From positions 1 through 64,000 of the forward strand of contig NZ_JAAOWU010000021.1 in assembly GCF_013778505.1 (NCBI RefSeq): a stretch of DNA of 64,000 nt, given 5' to 3'. Position numbers and translations under genes: made by a program. Numbering within the stretch: the stretch's first letter is position 1; each line of letters begins with the position of its first letter. The notes under the pieces are model-generated. The model was given only the letters and a program-made list of their open reading frames with translations. It had not been told where the DNA came from and ran no database searches. Below are positions 26,027-34,856 of the stretch, piece by piece. Source of the stretch: Pseudomonas sivasensis. Lineage in GTDB: Bacteria; Pseudomonadota; Gammaproteobacteria; Pseudomonadales; Pseudomonadaceae.

Positions 26027-27094
26027 ATGAATCAAACCAACCTGCAATTCAAAACCCTGTTGCTGCTGCTGGTCCTGGTGACCATCGCCTTTATCTGGAT
26101 ATTGCTGCCGTTCTACGGTGCGGTGTTTTGGGCCGTGATCCTCGGCATCATCTTTGCCCCCATGCAGCGCCGCCTGCAGCAGCGGTTCGGCTGGAACCGC
26201 AACCTTACATCCCTGAGTACCTTGATGGTGTGCCTGGTGATCGCGATCCTACCGGTGATCATCACCAGCGCCTTGCTCGTGCAAGAGGGCGCGACGCTCT
26301 ACAAAAACATCGAGAGTGGCAAGCTCGACGTGGCCGGTTATATCGAGCAGTTCAAGCACTTCCTGCCGCCTTACTTCCAGCACCTGCTGGACCGCTTTGG
26401 CATGGGTAACCTTGAGGGGCTGCGTGAGAATATCGTCAAGAGCGCGATGCAGGGCAGCCAGTTCTTCGCTTCCCAGGCGTTCAGCTTTGGGCAGGGAACG
26501 TTTGATTTCCTGGTGAGTTTTTTCATCATGCTGTATCTGCTGTTTTTCCTGCTGCGCGACGGTCCGGAACTGGTGCGCAAAGTGCGCACGGCAGTGCCGC
26601 TGGCCGAGCCGCAGAAGCGCCGGTTGCAACTGAAGTTCAATCGGGTGGTGCGTGCCACGGTCAAGGGCAACGTGTTGGTGGCCGTGACTCAAGGGGCACT
26701 GGGTGGTTTGATTTTCTGGTTCCTGGACATTCCCAGTGCGTTGCTCTGGGCGGTATTGATGGCGTTTCTGTCGTTGCTGCCAGCGGTGGGCGCGGGGATT
26801 GTGTGGGGGCCTGTGGCCGCCTACTTCCTGCTGAGCGGTTCGATTTGGCAGGGCATCGTGTTGAGCTTGTTTGGCGTGTTTGTGATTGGGCTGGTGGACA
26901 ACGTGCTGCGCCCGATCCTGGTGGGCAAAGACACCAGGATGCCGGACTACCTGATCCTGATCTCGACGCTGGGCGGCTTATCGGTGTTTGGCCTCAACGG
27001 GTTTGTGATCGGGCCGCTGGTGGCGGCGCTGTTCATGTCCAGTTGGGCGCTGTTTGTCGAAAGTAAGCCTCGGGTCAAGCTGCCATTGCCATAA
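26027..27094 (+). CDS. AI-2E family permease
   Basis: A 355-residue inner-membrane protein of the AI-2E/PerM family with about seven to eight hydrophobic segments: an N-terminal pair, a helical soluble part about 95-155, and a C-terminal block with DNVLRPILVGKDTRMPDYLILISTLGG. GGATCG precedes the start. Named after the disputed autoinducer-2 exporter; some members are Na+/H+ antiporters, so the substrate is not certain. Confidence 0.85.
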   Translation: MNQTNLQFKTLLLLLVLVTIAFIWILLPFYGAVFWAVILGIIFAPMQRRLQQRFGWNRNLTSLSTLMVCLVIAILPVIITSALLVQEGATLYKNIESGKLDVAGYIEQFKHFLPPYFQHLLDRFGMGNLEGLRENIVKSAMQGSQFFASQAFSFGQGTFDFLVSFFIMLYLLFFLLRDGPELVRKVRTAVPLAEPQKRRLQLKFNRVVRATVKGNVLVAVTQGALGGLIFWFLDIPSALLWAVLMAFLSLLPAVGAGIVWGPVAAYFLLSGSIWQGIVLSLFGVFVIGLVDNVLRPILVGKDTRMPDYLILISTLGGLSVFGLNGFVIGPLVAALFMSSWALFVESKPRVKLPLP

Positions 27095-27097
27095 GTC

Positions 27098-27280
27098 TCA
27101 GGCGTGGAGCCGGAAATTCGAGGCGTTTTGCAGTTGTTTTTCGGCGGCGGACAGGGACGTGAGTGGGCCGCTGATGGTTTCGCCGTCGCGTACCAGGTAC
27201 CAGCAGGCAAGCAAACCCAGCTCCCGAAGAGGGGCGGGGACGGCGCTGCCGATGACAGACATGATTTGAACAGTTGGCAT
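27098..27280 (-). CDS. Small conserved-type hypothetical protein
   Basis: A 60-residue protein with an excellent ribosome site (TGGAGG, six bases before the ATG), which is the main support. Middle part reads LGLLACWYLVRDGETISGPL, a short strand-turn-strand pattern; the rest is helical. No signal peptide. It converges with the permease gene, three bases apart. Function unknown. Confidence 0.65.
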   Translation of the reverse strand: MPTVQIMSVIGSAVPAPLRELGLLACWYLVRDGETISGPLTSLSAAEKQLQNASNFRLHA

Positions 27281-27372
27281 AAGGGGCCTCCAATCGCTAT
27301 GGGGGTCACCTTAAGGGGCCTAGCGGCTTAAGAAAAATCACCTGGCTCAATAGTCGACATCAACAAGAGACG

Positions 27373-27567
27373 TCAGTCGACTACCTGATCGAGCATGCTC
27401 ACCACTTCCTGCTCATTGAGCAGACCTTTGCGCACGAGGTTTTCCGCCAGCAACGCCAGGAATTTTGCAGTGCGGTGGCCTTCCAGGTGCTTGAGTTCCG
27501 TGAGGGCGCTGTAGACCTTGCTGGACGTACAGAGGCCAGCGGTGCGGTGCGGGTTTTGTGTGGGCAT
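27373..27567 (-). CDS. Small helical hypothetical protein
   Basis: A 64-residue protein with AAGGA upstream of the ATG. The second half is amphipathic helix (YSALTELKHLEGHRTAKFLA, then RKGLLNEQEVVSMLDQVV), looking like a small protein-protein interaction domain. No export signal. Separate promoter likely. Function unknown. Confidence 0.6.
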   Translation of the reverse strand: MPTQNPHRTAGLCTSSKVYSALTELKHLEGHRTAKFLALLAENLVRKGLLNEQEVVSMLDQVVD

Positions 27568-27747
27568 GGTCTGTCGTCCTTGTTGTTATTGGGTGGACTG
27601 CATGGATAGTGGGAGTGTGTCGTGACACAAACATGACAGCGTGAGCCCCGGTCGGGCAAGTAGACTTTCGAACTGAATAGTGCGCGATTGTCGCTTGGCC
27701 ATTGTCCTCAGAGCGACCTTGGCACGATAAATCCGGTCGTTGTGTAC

Positions 27748-27779
27748 AAAAAAGGCCTCGCTTGTTGGGCGAGGCCTGT
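27748..27779 (-). terminator. Intrinsic terminator of the Pro/Tyr-rich protein gene
   Basis: Perfect stem GGCCTCGC/GCGAGGCC with an eight-base loop, followed on the minus strand by a T run. It lies just after the stop of the gene at 27801-28148. Confidence 0.85.
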
Positions 27780-27800
27780 TTCGAACATGAAGATAAGGGC

Positions 27801-28148
27801 TTACCAGCCGTGACGGTAGTAGCCGTGGGGAGGGCCGTAATAACCACGCGGTGGGCCGTAATAGACGGGGGCCGGGCGGTAATACACCTCTTGCTGCACA
27901 TACACAGGTGGAGGCGGTGCGTAGTAGACCGGTGGCGGCGCGGCATACACCGGCTGCGGTTGCACGTACACCGGCTGCTGCACATAGACCTCACGGGGTT
28001 GGCTGGCAACCACGGAGCCCACCACGGCGGCGCCGACCAGTGCACCCAAGACGGCCGGGCCACCCCATCCACCACCGTGGGCGGAGGCTTGGCCGGCCAT
28101 AGCGAGTGCACCTACCAGCAAGGCGATCTTGGGGAGTTTACGAATCAT
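27801..28148 (-). CDS. Exported Pro/Tyr-rich protein with VY-QP repeats
   Basis: A 115-residue protein. Start at 28148 chosen because GAGGA is six bases upstream; an ATG six bases earlier abuts it. A signal peptide (cleavage after QASA) precedes a glycine-rich hydrophobic segment (about 29-48, GGPAVLGALVGAAVVGSVVA), then low-complexity PVYVQQP, PPVYYAPPP and YYGPP units to the end. Similar surface or outer-membrane-associated proteins occur in Pseudomonas; function unknown. Confidence 0.75.
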   Translation of the reverse strand: MIRKLPKIALLVGALAMAGQASAHGGGWGGPAVLGALVGAAVVGSVVASQPREVYVQQPVYVQPQPVYAAPPPVYYAPPPPVYVQQEVYYRPAPVYYGPPRGYYGPPHGYYRHGW

Positions 28149-28310
28149 GGTCATTCCTCGGTTGGCCCCTGCGCTTGTGGTCTGCAGTCAATAGACTCAA
28201 GTAATGTCGCGGGGATACTTTTAAGACAACGTATTTCTGAAAAACAGCACGGCCGCTAGGTAAAGGTTGTGTAAGGTCTGTACCGATTTGCTTACTCAAA
28301 GGAGTTATCC

Positions 28311-29129
28311 ATGCAGATGCACCCCAACAAGGACACCCAGCTGTGCATGTCATTGTCGGCCCGCCCCGGGAATTTTGGCCTGCGTTTTCATAACCACCTG
28401 TACGAACAGTTGGGTCTGAATTTCTACTATAAGGCGTTCAGCAGCCAAGATTTACCGGGAGCGATAGGCGGTATCCGGGCGTTGGGCATTCGTGGTTGCG
28501 GGGTGTCGATGCCGTTCAAGGAGGCCGCTATTGCCTTGGTGGACGAACTCGACGATTCGGTTCAGGCCATCGCCTCCCTCAACACCATCGTCAATACCGG
28601 CGGGCATCTGAAGGCTTACAACACGGATTACATCGCCATCGAGCAATTGCTGAAAAAGCACGATGTGCCCAAAGACTCCACGTTCGCCCTGCGCGGCAGC
28701 GGCGGTATGGCCAAGGCCGTGGCCAGCGCCTTGCGTGACGGCGGTTATGCCAATGGCGTAATCGTGGCGCGCAATGAAGCAGCGGGCAAGGCGCTGGCGC
28801 AGAGCCTGGGGTATGAGTGGCTGGCTGAACTGGGCGACCTGCGCCCGCAGATGCTGGTCAACGTGACACCGATTGGCATGACCGGCGGCGCCGAGGCAGA
28901 TGCGTTGGCGTTTGAAGCGGATGCGGTTGATAACGCCGAGACGGTGTTCGACGTGGTGGCGATTCCCGCCGAAACGCCTTTGATCGTGCGTGGACGGGCC
29001 CAAGGTAAGCGCGTCATTACTGGGCTGGAAGTGATTGCAATCCAGGCGCTGGAGCAGTTTGTGCTCTACACGGGCGTGCGGCCGACCCCGGAACAGTTCG
29101 AAAAAGCCGTGGCTTTTGCCCGGAGCTGA
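28311..29129 (+). CDS. Shikimate 5-dehydrogenase family protein
   Basis: A 272-residue AroE-fold NADP(H)-binding protein with AAAGGAG before the start. Substrate-site signs: CMSLSARPGNFG near 12, MPFKEAA with the catalytic Lys (about 70), LNTIVN and NTD (about 91-107). The nucleotide-binding site reads RGSGGMAKAV, without the usual GAGG. Divergence from housekeeping AroE suggests a paralogue of unknown substrate (quinate/shikimate-like). No neighbouring aromatic-pathway genes are seen. Confidence 0.8.
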   Translation: MQMHPNKDTQLCMSLSARPGNFGLRFHNHLYEQLGLNFYYKAFSSQDLPGAIGGIRALGIRGCGVSMPFKEAAIALVDELDDSVQAIASLNTIVNTGGHLKAYNTDYIAIEQLLKKHDVPKDSTFALRGSGGMAKAVASALRDGGYANGVIVARNEAAGKALAQSLGYEWLAELGDLRPQMLVNVTPIGMTGGAEADALAFEADAVDNAETVFDVVAIPAETPLIVRGRAQGKRVITGLEVIAIQALEQFVLYTGVRPTPEQFEKAVAFARS

Positions 29130-29147
29130 AGATCGCTGATAATCAAC

Positions 29148-29565
29148 TGTGGGAGGGGGCTTGCTCCCGATAGCGCTGAGTCAGTACAAGCTGTTCCAAC
29201 TGAAGCACCGCCATCGGGAGCAAGCCCCCTCCCACATATTGATCTCCAGGGGGGGTCAGTTCCTCAGCTTTAACTTTACGCATTCACGATCAACACATTG
29301 CCGGACTGGAATCCACTCAACTGTGGGAGGGGGTTTGCTCCCGATAGCGCTCAGTCAGTACAAGCTGTTCCAACTGAGCCACCGCCATCGGGAGCAAGCC
29401 CCCTCCCACATGTTGATCTTCAGGGGAGCAGTTACTTAGCTTTAACTTTACGCATTCACGATCAACACATTGCCGGACTGGAATCCAACCAACTGTGGGA
29501 GGGGGCTTGCTCCCGATAGCAGTGTGTCAGTCAAATCTGATCCAACTGAACCGCCCCCTCCCACA
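29148..29565. repeat. Tandem array of three REPINs
   Basis: Three REPIN units (29148-29236, 29322-29410, 29494-29565), each beginning TGTGGGAGGGGG and ending CCCCCTCCCACA in inverted orientation. They are spaced 174 and 172 bases. The spacers between them are also nearly identical (TTTAACTTTACGCATTCACG and ACACATTGCCGGACTGGAAT), so the whole 172-174-base unit was duplicated. The third unit is shorter and lacks the inner ATCGGGAGCAAG of its right arm. Confidence 0.9.
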
Positions 29566-29577
29566 GTTTTTACCGAG

Positions 29578-30225
29578 TTATGCCTGTTCCAGCTGTGCGA
29601 GGCGCTCTTCCAGCGCTGCGATCCGCGCTTCCAGCTCTTCAATACGCTCCACAGACACTCCAGCCCCGCGCTCCACAGGATTCCCTCGCGCCGCGATGAT
29701 TACCTCGATATCCGCCGGATTCCCAAGCGCATGGGTATACCGATCTTCCCGCTGCCCCGACTGACGCGGCACCAGCAGCGCCAACCCGCGTGCAATCAGG
29801 CGTTCCAGTTGGTGCACCACCTGCTCGGCATCTTCGAAATCATGCATGCGTCCGCTGCGGGTCAGTAGTTCATTGACGGTCTGCGGGCCACGTAAAAACA
29901 GCAGCCCGATCAGGATCACCTGCGCCGGTACTAGCTCCAGTGCCTTGTCCACACGGTGTTCCCAACGGTCTGCGCGGCTGCCCATCACCAGGCGGGTGAA
30001 GCCTTGGCCTTCCAGTACGCGCAGGCTTTGCCCGACCTGGCCCTGGCTGAGGTTTGTCACTGGTTCACGGCTGGTCTTCTGATTGCAGGCCAGCACCAGG
30101 GCGTTGAGGGTCAGGGGGTAGGTTTCCGGGTTGGTTGCCTGTTTTTCGATCAGGCAGCCCAGAATGCGGATTTCCGTGCTGTTCAGGCGCGGCTCAGGGG
30201 TGTCGGTGTCGTGCTCGGCGGTCAT
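29578..30225 (-). CDS. yceH: YceH family protein (DUF480)
   Basis: A 215-residue protein of the DUF480/YceH family: LNSTEIRILGCLIEKQATNP near the N-terminus, two winged-helix domains (about 15-95 and 100-175), and a C-terminal coiled coil RIEELEARIAALEERLAQLE. AGGGA precedes the ATG. Cytoplasmic; molecular role is poorly known, probably nucleic-acid or protein binding. Confidence 0.9.
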   Translation of the reverse strand: MTAEHDTDTPEPRLNSTEIRILGCLIEKQATNPETYPLTLNALVLACNQKTSREPVTNLSQGQVGQSLRVLEGQGFTRLVMGSRADRWEHRVDKALELVPAQVILIGLLFLRGPQTVNELLTRSGRMHDFEDAEQVVHQLERLIARGLALLVPRQSGQREDRYTHALGNPADIEVIIAARGNPVERGAGVSVERIEELEARIAALEERLAQLEQA

Positions 30226-30342
30226 CGCGCGTTCCCTATGCAGTGAAGGCCACTAGCGTAATCCTGAAAAAATAAAAGACAAGCGCCGGGCATGGCTATA
30301 ATCGCTGCTGGTTCCAACCCTGCCATTACCGATGAGACTGTC

Positions 30343-30852
30343 ATGACTATTTCCCTGTACGCCGCCTCCATCCCAGTCTTCAAGCAAATGCTTAACGCCC
30401 TCAGCGATGTGCTGAACAAGGCCGAAGCCCACGCTACTGCCAAGAACATCGAACCCAACGCTCTGTTGCAAGCGCGTCTGTTCCCGGACATGTTCGCACT
30501 GGTGCGCCAGGTGCAGATCGCCGTCGACTTCGCCAAAGGCGTTTCTGCGCGCCTGGCCGAGATCGAAGTGCCTAAATACGAAGACAGCGAAGTGACCTTC
30601 GCCGACCTGCAAGCGCTGATCGCCAAGGTCCTGGCGTTTGTCGACACCATCAATCCTGAGCAAGTCGACGGCAAAGAAGGTATCGAGATCATCACCCGCC
30701 CAGGCACCCCGAAAGAGAAGCGCTTCAGCGGCCAGTCCTACCTGCTGACCTACGGCCTGCCGCAGTTCTTCTTCCACGTCACCACCGCTTACGCCTTGCT
30801 GCGCCATAACGGCGTTGAAGTGGGCAAGCGTGACTACATGGGCGCGTTCTAA
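30343..30852 (+). CDS. DUF1993 domain protein
   Basis: A 169-residue all-helical cytoplasmic protein of the DUF1993 type: SIPVFKQMLNALSDVLNKAE at the N-terminus, RLFPDMFALVRQVQIAVDF near 45, and FFFHVTTAYALLRHNGVEVG near the end. The ATG at 30343 starts the conserved part; 17 further residues are open upstream. Resembles the DinB-like fold but function is unknown. A strong terminator follows. Confidence 0.85.
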   Translation: MTISLYAASIPVFKQMLNALSDVLNKAEAHATAKNIEPNALLQARLFPDMFALVRQVQIAVDFAKGVSARLAEIEVPKYEDSEVTFADLQALIAKVLAFVDTINPEQVDGKEGIEIITRPGTPKEKRFSGQSYLLTYGLPQFFFHVTTAYALLRHNGVEVGKRDYMGAF

Positions 30853-30860
30853 GCTTCCAT

Positions 30861-30904
30861 AAAAAAACCGGGGCAGTTCCCTCTGGAATCGCCCCGGTTT
30901 TTTT
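30861..30904. terminator. Bidirectional terminator between DUF1993 gene and sstT
   Basis: A run, CCGGGGC stem, 16-base loop, GCCCCGG and T run. It serves both converging genes. Confidence 0.88.
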
Positions 30905-30915
30905 GTGCGCGAACG

Positions 30916-32136
30916 TTAAGCTGGTTGCTCTTCCTTGCCCAGGCACGCAGCGGCGGTGAACAGCACATCGGTGGAGGAGTTGAGCGCAGTTTCCGCCGAA
31001 TCCTGCAGCACACCGATGATGAAGCCGACGGCCACCACCTGCATGGCGATTTCACTCGGAATACCGAACAGGCTGCACGCCAGCGGGATCAGCAACAGCG
31101 AACCCCCGGCCACGCCTGATGCGCCGCACGCACACACGGCTGCGACCACGCTAAGCAGCACGGCGGTCGGCAGGTCGACGTTGATGCCCAGGGTATGCAC
31201 GGCGGCCAGGGTCAGCACGGTGATGGTGATCGCGGCGCCGGCCATGTTGATGGTGGCACCCAGCGGGATCGACACTGAATAGGTGTCTTCATGCAAGCCC
31301 AGGCGTTTGCTCAACGCCAGGTTTACCGGAATGTTCGCTGCGGAGCTGCGGGTGAAGAACGCGGTGATGCCGCTCTCGCGCAGGCACATCAACACCAGCG
31401 GATAGGGGTTGCGGCGCAGCTTCCAGAACACGATAGCCGGGTTGACCACCAAGGCCACGAACAGCATGCAGCCGATCAACACCAGCAGCAGGTGCGCGTA
31501 GCCGAGCAGGGCGCCGAAACCGGAAGTGGCAAGGGTCGAGGCGACCAGGCCGAAAATACCCAGGGGGGCGAAGCGGATAACTACGCGCACGATCAGGGTC
31601 ACGCCGTTGGAGAGGTCGTCGAGCACGGTGCGGGTGGTTTCGCCCGCATGGCGAATGGCGATGCCCATGCCGATCGCCCAGGCCAGGATGCCGATGAAGT
31701 TGGCGTTCATCAGCGCGCTGATCGGGTTGTCCACGACGCTGAGCAGCAGGCTTTGCAGCACCTCGTCGATACCGCCGGGAGCGCTGACGGCGGCGTCATG
31801 GGTGACGAGCACCAACGGCGAGGGAAACCACATGCTTGCAATCACCGCCACCACGGCGGCGGCGAATGTGCCCAGCAAATACAGGAACAGAATCGGTTTG
31901 ATATGGGTTTCCTGGCCGTGTTTATGGTTGGCTATCGAGGCCATCACCAGCACAAACACCAATATCGGCGCGACTGCCTTGAGCGCGGCGACAAACACTT
32001 TGCCGATAAATCCGGTGGCTCTGGCGGCTTCAGGCAACAGCAATGCCAGCAGAATGCCGGCGATCAAACCGATGACGATTTGCGTGACCAGGCTGACGCG
32101 TGTCAGCCGTTGGAGGAGGGAAGGGGCAGGAGTCAT
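30916..32136 (-). CDS. sstT: Serine/threonine:sodium symporter
   Basis: A 406-residue dicarboxylate/amino acid:cation symporter of the DAACS family. Eight or so membrane spans plus two re-entrant loops; FFTRSSAANIPVN near 280, INMAGAAITITV near 320 and CGASGVAGGSLLLIPLAC near 355 match SstT. Imports Ser and Thr with Na+. Monocistronic, with its own terminator. Confidence 0.9.
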   Translation of the reverse strand: MTPAPSLLQRLTRVSLVTQIVIGLIAGILLALLLPEAARATGFIGKVFVAALKAVAPILVFVLVMASIANHKHGQETHIKPILFLYLLGTFAAAVVAVIASMWFPSPLVLVTHDAAVSAPGGIDEVLQSLLLSVVDNPISALMNANFIGILAWAIGMGIAIRHAGETTRTVLDDLSNGVTLIVRVVIRFAPLGIFGLVASTLATSGFGALLGYAHLLLVLIGCMLFVALVVNPAIVFWKLRRNPYPLVLMCLRESGITAFFTRSSAANIPVNLALSKRLGLHEDTYSVSIPLGATINMAGAAITITVLTLAAVHTLGINVDLPTAVLLSVVAAVCACGASGVAGGSLLLIPLACSLFGIPSEIAMQVVAVGFIIGVLQDSAETALNSSTDVLFTAAACLGKEEQPA

Positions 32137-32377
32137 AAACAGTTGTCTCTAGTTTTTTTAGTAGGGCGCAGCATTGCAGGCGAAAGCGCTGTAGGAAGCA
32201 GGCGGCGAGTCTAGCATGCTGTAGGACATGTCCCGTTTAGTGCGGCATTCCGTCACCCACGGCGGCGAGCCTTGTTCAACTCCGGACATACTCTGTTAAG
32301 ATTCGCCCCCTCTCAACTTTCCTATCCGTCAGCGGGCCCTCCGGGCTGTCGTTGATGTCGTTGTTTCTGGAGTTTTC

Positions 32378-33535
32378 ATGCTGTTTCCCATCCTGCTGCT
32401 GTCGGCCGCCGGCTTTACCGTGCTGACCACAGAATTCATCATCGTCGGTCTGCTGCCGTCGATTGCCCGGGACCTGAATGTCAGCGTGTCCCAGGCGGGG
32501 CTGCTGGTGACGCTGTTCGCGTTTACCGTAGCGGCGTTCGGGCCTTTCCTAACGGCGTACTGCGCTCGTTTCCCGCGCAAGCGCCTGTTTATCACCATCC
32601 TGATCATGTTCGCGGCAGCCAACACCGTGGCCGCGCTGGCGCCGAATATCTGGGTAATGGCCTTGGCGCGTCTGATTCCGGCCCTGGGCTTGCCGGTGTT
32701 CTGGGCCTTGGCCAGCGAAACGGCGGTGGACATCGTCGGCCCGGAATACGCCGGGCGTGCCATTGAAAAGATCGGCTTCGGCATTGTCTGCGCCACGGTA
32801 TTTGGCATCCCGGTGGGCACGCTGATTTCCGATATGTTCGGCTGGCGTACCGCGTTCGCCATCCTGGCTGTGGTGGCGTTGGCCAAGGCTTTGCTGCTGT
32901 TTATCTACTTGCCAGTGACGAAACCGAAAAACGACGAAGTGACACTGCGCTCGCAGTTCAAGATCCTGCGCAACCCCTTGATGCAGGGTCATATCCTGCT
33001 GTCGATCCTGGTGTTCAGCGGCATGTTCACGGCTTATACCTACCTGGCGGACATCCTTGAACGCCTGGCCGGTTTCGACGGGACACTGGTGGGCTGGTGT
33101 CTGATGGGCTTTGGTGCTGTCGGGCTGATTGGCAACTCTTTGGGCGGCCGCGCTGTGGATCGCCACCCGTTGATCGCGTCCATGGTGTTCTGCGGTTTCA
33201 TGATCGCCGGCATGGTTGCATTGGTGCCGGCGATTCACTCCACCGTCGGCCTGGCGGCAGCGATGGCGGTGTGGGGCGTGACCCAAGCGGCGATGTTCCT
33301 GGTCAGCCACGTGCGACTGATGAAGGCCGCGCCCCATGCGCCGGCGTTCGCCGCGTCGCTCAACATTGCCGGGGCCAACCTGGGGATTGGCTTGGGGGCG
33401 TTGGTCGGCGGGCACGTCATCGACACCTTTGGCCTGGGCAGTCTGGGCTTTGCGGCGTCCGGGTTTATCCTGGTGTCGATCCTGCTGGCGCTGTGGCTGA
33501 TGACCGCCAAACAGCCGGTCGCGTCCGGGGCCTGA
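32378..33535 (+). CDS. MFS transporter (drug/arabinose-efflux type)
   Basis: A 385-residue protein with about twelve membrane segments. FTVLTTEFIIVGLLPSIA at the start and ARLIPALGLPVFWALASETA near 97 mark the DHA1/AraJ-like group. CTGGAG precedes the start. Converges with nhaR five bases away. Substrate not predictable. Confidence 0.83.
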   Translation: MLFPILLLSAAGFTVLTTEFIIVGLLPSIARDLNVSVSQAGLLVTLFAFTVAAFGPFLTAYCARFPRKRLFITILIMFAAANTVAALAPNIWVMALARLIPALGLPVFWALASETAVDIVGPEYAGRAIEKIGFGIVCATVFGIPVGTLISDMFGWRTAFAILAVVALAKALLLFIYLPVTKPKNDEVTLRSQFKILRNPLMQGHILLSILVFSGMFTAYTYLADILERLAGFDGTLVGWCLMGFGAVGLIGNSLGGRAVDRHPLIASMVFCGFMIAGMVALVPAIHSTVGLAAAMAVWGVTQAAMFLVSHVRLMKAAPHAPAFAASLNIAGANLGIGLGALVGGHVIDTFGLGSLGFAASGFILVSILLALWLMTAKQPVASGA

Positions 33536-33539
33536 GCCT

Positions 33540-34442
33540 TCAGGGCAGGGCGGTGAACAGCTCGCGCCTTGCCCCTTCGGTAATCGCCACGATGCCGGGG
33601 TGCTTGACCTTGCGTTCCACCGAGATCGCGTAGAACGACTCGGTGACCGCATCGGTCTGACCGATCAGCGCCACGCCGTACTGGCGCACCACCTCCTCGG
33701 CAATCACGCTGGGAGCGATAAAAATCCCGCTGCCGGATTGGCCAAACGCCTGCATCAGGGCGCTGTCATCGAACTCGCCGATGATCTTCGGCTGGATCTG
33801 CTGCTCGGCGAACCAGCGTTGCAAGCGGCTGCGCACTACCGTCTCCGCGCCTGGAATCAATAGCGGCGCGCCGTGCAAGCACTGTGGGAAATCGCCGCCA
33901 TGTTGGTCGGCCAATGCCTGAGTGGCAAAAAAGCTGATGCCACATTCCCCCAATTTCTGGCTGTAGCCCTTGATGTCGAGGTGCGACGGCATCGGGCTGT
34001 CGGAGATCACCAGGTCCAGGCGCTGGATCGCCAGGTCGGCCAACAGGCGTTCGAGTTTGTCTTCGCGGCAGGTGATGCGCAGCGGCTCGCTCAGCTCCAT
34101 GGTCGGCGCGATCAGACGGTAGACGATGGACTTGGGCACCACATCCGCCACACCGACCCGGAACACAATCTGCTGTTGATCGGGTTGCGCGCGCAGCATT
34201 GCTTCCAATTCATTGCCGGTCTGGAACATGTGCTCGGCATAGGGCAGAGCCTGGCGTCCGGCTTCGGTCAGCTCCAACTGGCGGCCGACTCGTTGAAACA
34301 GCGCGATACCGAAGGTTTGCTCCAGCAGGCTGATCTGCCCGCTGATGGTCTGGGGCGTGAGGTTCAGTTGCTCACAGGCGCGCACAATGCTGCCGGTTTT
34401 GGCCACGACCCAGAAGTAGTGCAATTGTCGGTAATTGAGCAT
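33540..34442 (-). CDS. nhaR: NhaR-type LysR regulator
   Basis: About 300 residues. N-terminal helix-turn-helix LNYRQLHYFWVVAKTGSIVRA and LTPQTISGQISLLEQ is the NhaR subtype rather than generic LysR. C-terminal effector domain from about 90. Known NhaR activates Na+/H+ antiporter and related genes; no nhaA is next to it here. ATGs at 34451 and 34442 are both possible; I take the latter because it starts the conserved part. Confidence 0.85.
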   Translation of the reverse strand: MLNYRQLHYFWVVAKTGSIVRACEQLNLTPQTISGQISLLEQTFGIALFQRVGRQLELTEAGRQALPYAEHMFQTGNELEAMLRAQPDQQQIVFRVGVADVVPKSIVYRLIAPTMELSEPLRITCREDKLERLLADLAIQRLDLVISDSPMPSHLDIKGYSQKLGECGISFFATQALADQHGGDFPQCLHGAPLLIPGAETVVRSRLQRWFAEQQIQPKIIGEFDDSALMQAFGQSGSGIFIAPSVIAEEVVRQYGVALIGQTDAVTESFYAISVERKVKHPGIVAITEGARRELFTALP

Positions 34443-34576
34443 GGCAGCCATCACTTCGTAAAAACCGAAGTATATGCTAGAAAAATACGAATTTTACTGA
34501 AGTGTTCGCGTGCATAGAATGCCTCGCTATCGCGGGGCCACTATTTGGACCCAATGGTTCTAACGAGGAATACATG

Positions 34577-34828
34577 ATGAAGCTCAATTCCCTGGGCGCG
34601 GCATCGTTGCTTGCGCTTACCTTGGTAATGATCAGTGGTTGCGATCAGGTCGAGAAAAGTGCTCAGCAGGTCTTGGGCAAGGCCACCGAGTCGGCCAAGC
34701 AAGCCATCGATGACACCCACAAGGCTGCCGAGCAGGCATTGAGTGAAGCGACACAAGGCCTTATCAGTCCGCAAAAAAAGGACGATCAGGAAGAAAACGA
34801 GTCTGACTCGAACAGTAAAGAAGCTTAA
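34577..34828 (+). CDS. Small helical lipoprotein
   Basis: An 83-residue lipoprotein: MKLNSLGAASLL then lipobox ISGC (Cys about 22). The mature part is one charged amphipathic helix (VEKSAQQVLGKATESAKQAI and DTHKAAEQALSEATQ) with an acidic, Ser-rich tail. Start at 34577 has GAGG eight bases upstream; an ATG three bases earlier is also possible. It lies 28 bases before the TerC gene and may share its transcript. Function unknown. Confidence 0.8.
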   Translation: MKLNSLGAASLLALTLVMISGCDQVEKSAQQVLGKATESAKQAIDDTHKAAEQALSEATQGLISPQKKDDQEENESDSNSKEA

Positions 34829-34856
34829 TTTCCCGGCACAACCTCAGGACTGACCT

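Noticed and set aside
31291..32214. A 307-codon plus-strand frame
   Set aside because: Antisense shadow of sstT, rich in Gln, His and Gly.
32549..33652. A 367-codon minus-strand frame
   Set aside because: Antisense to an MFS gene with clear family motifs.
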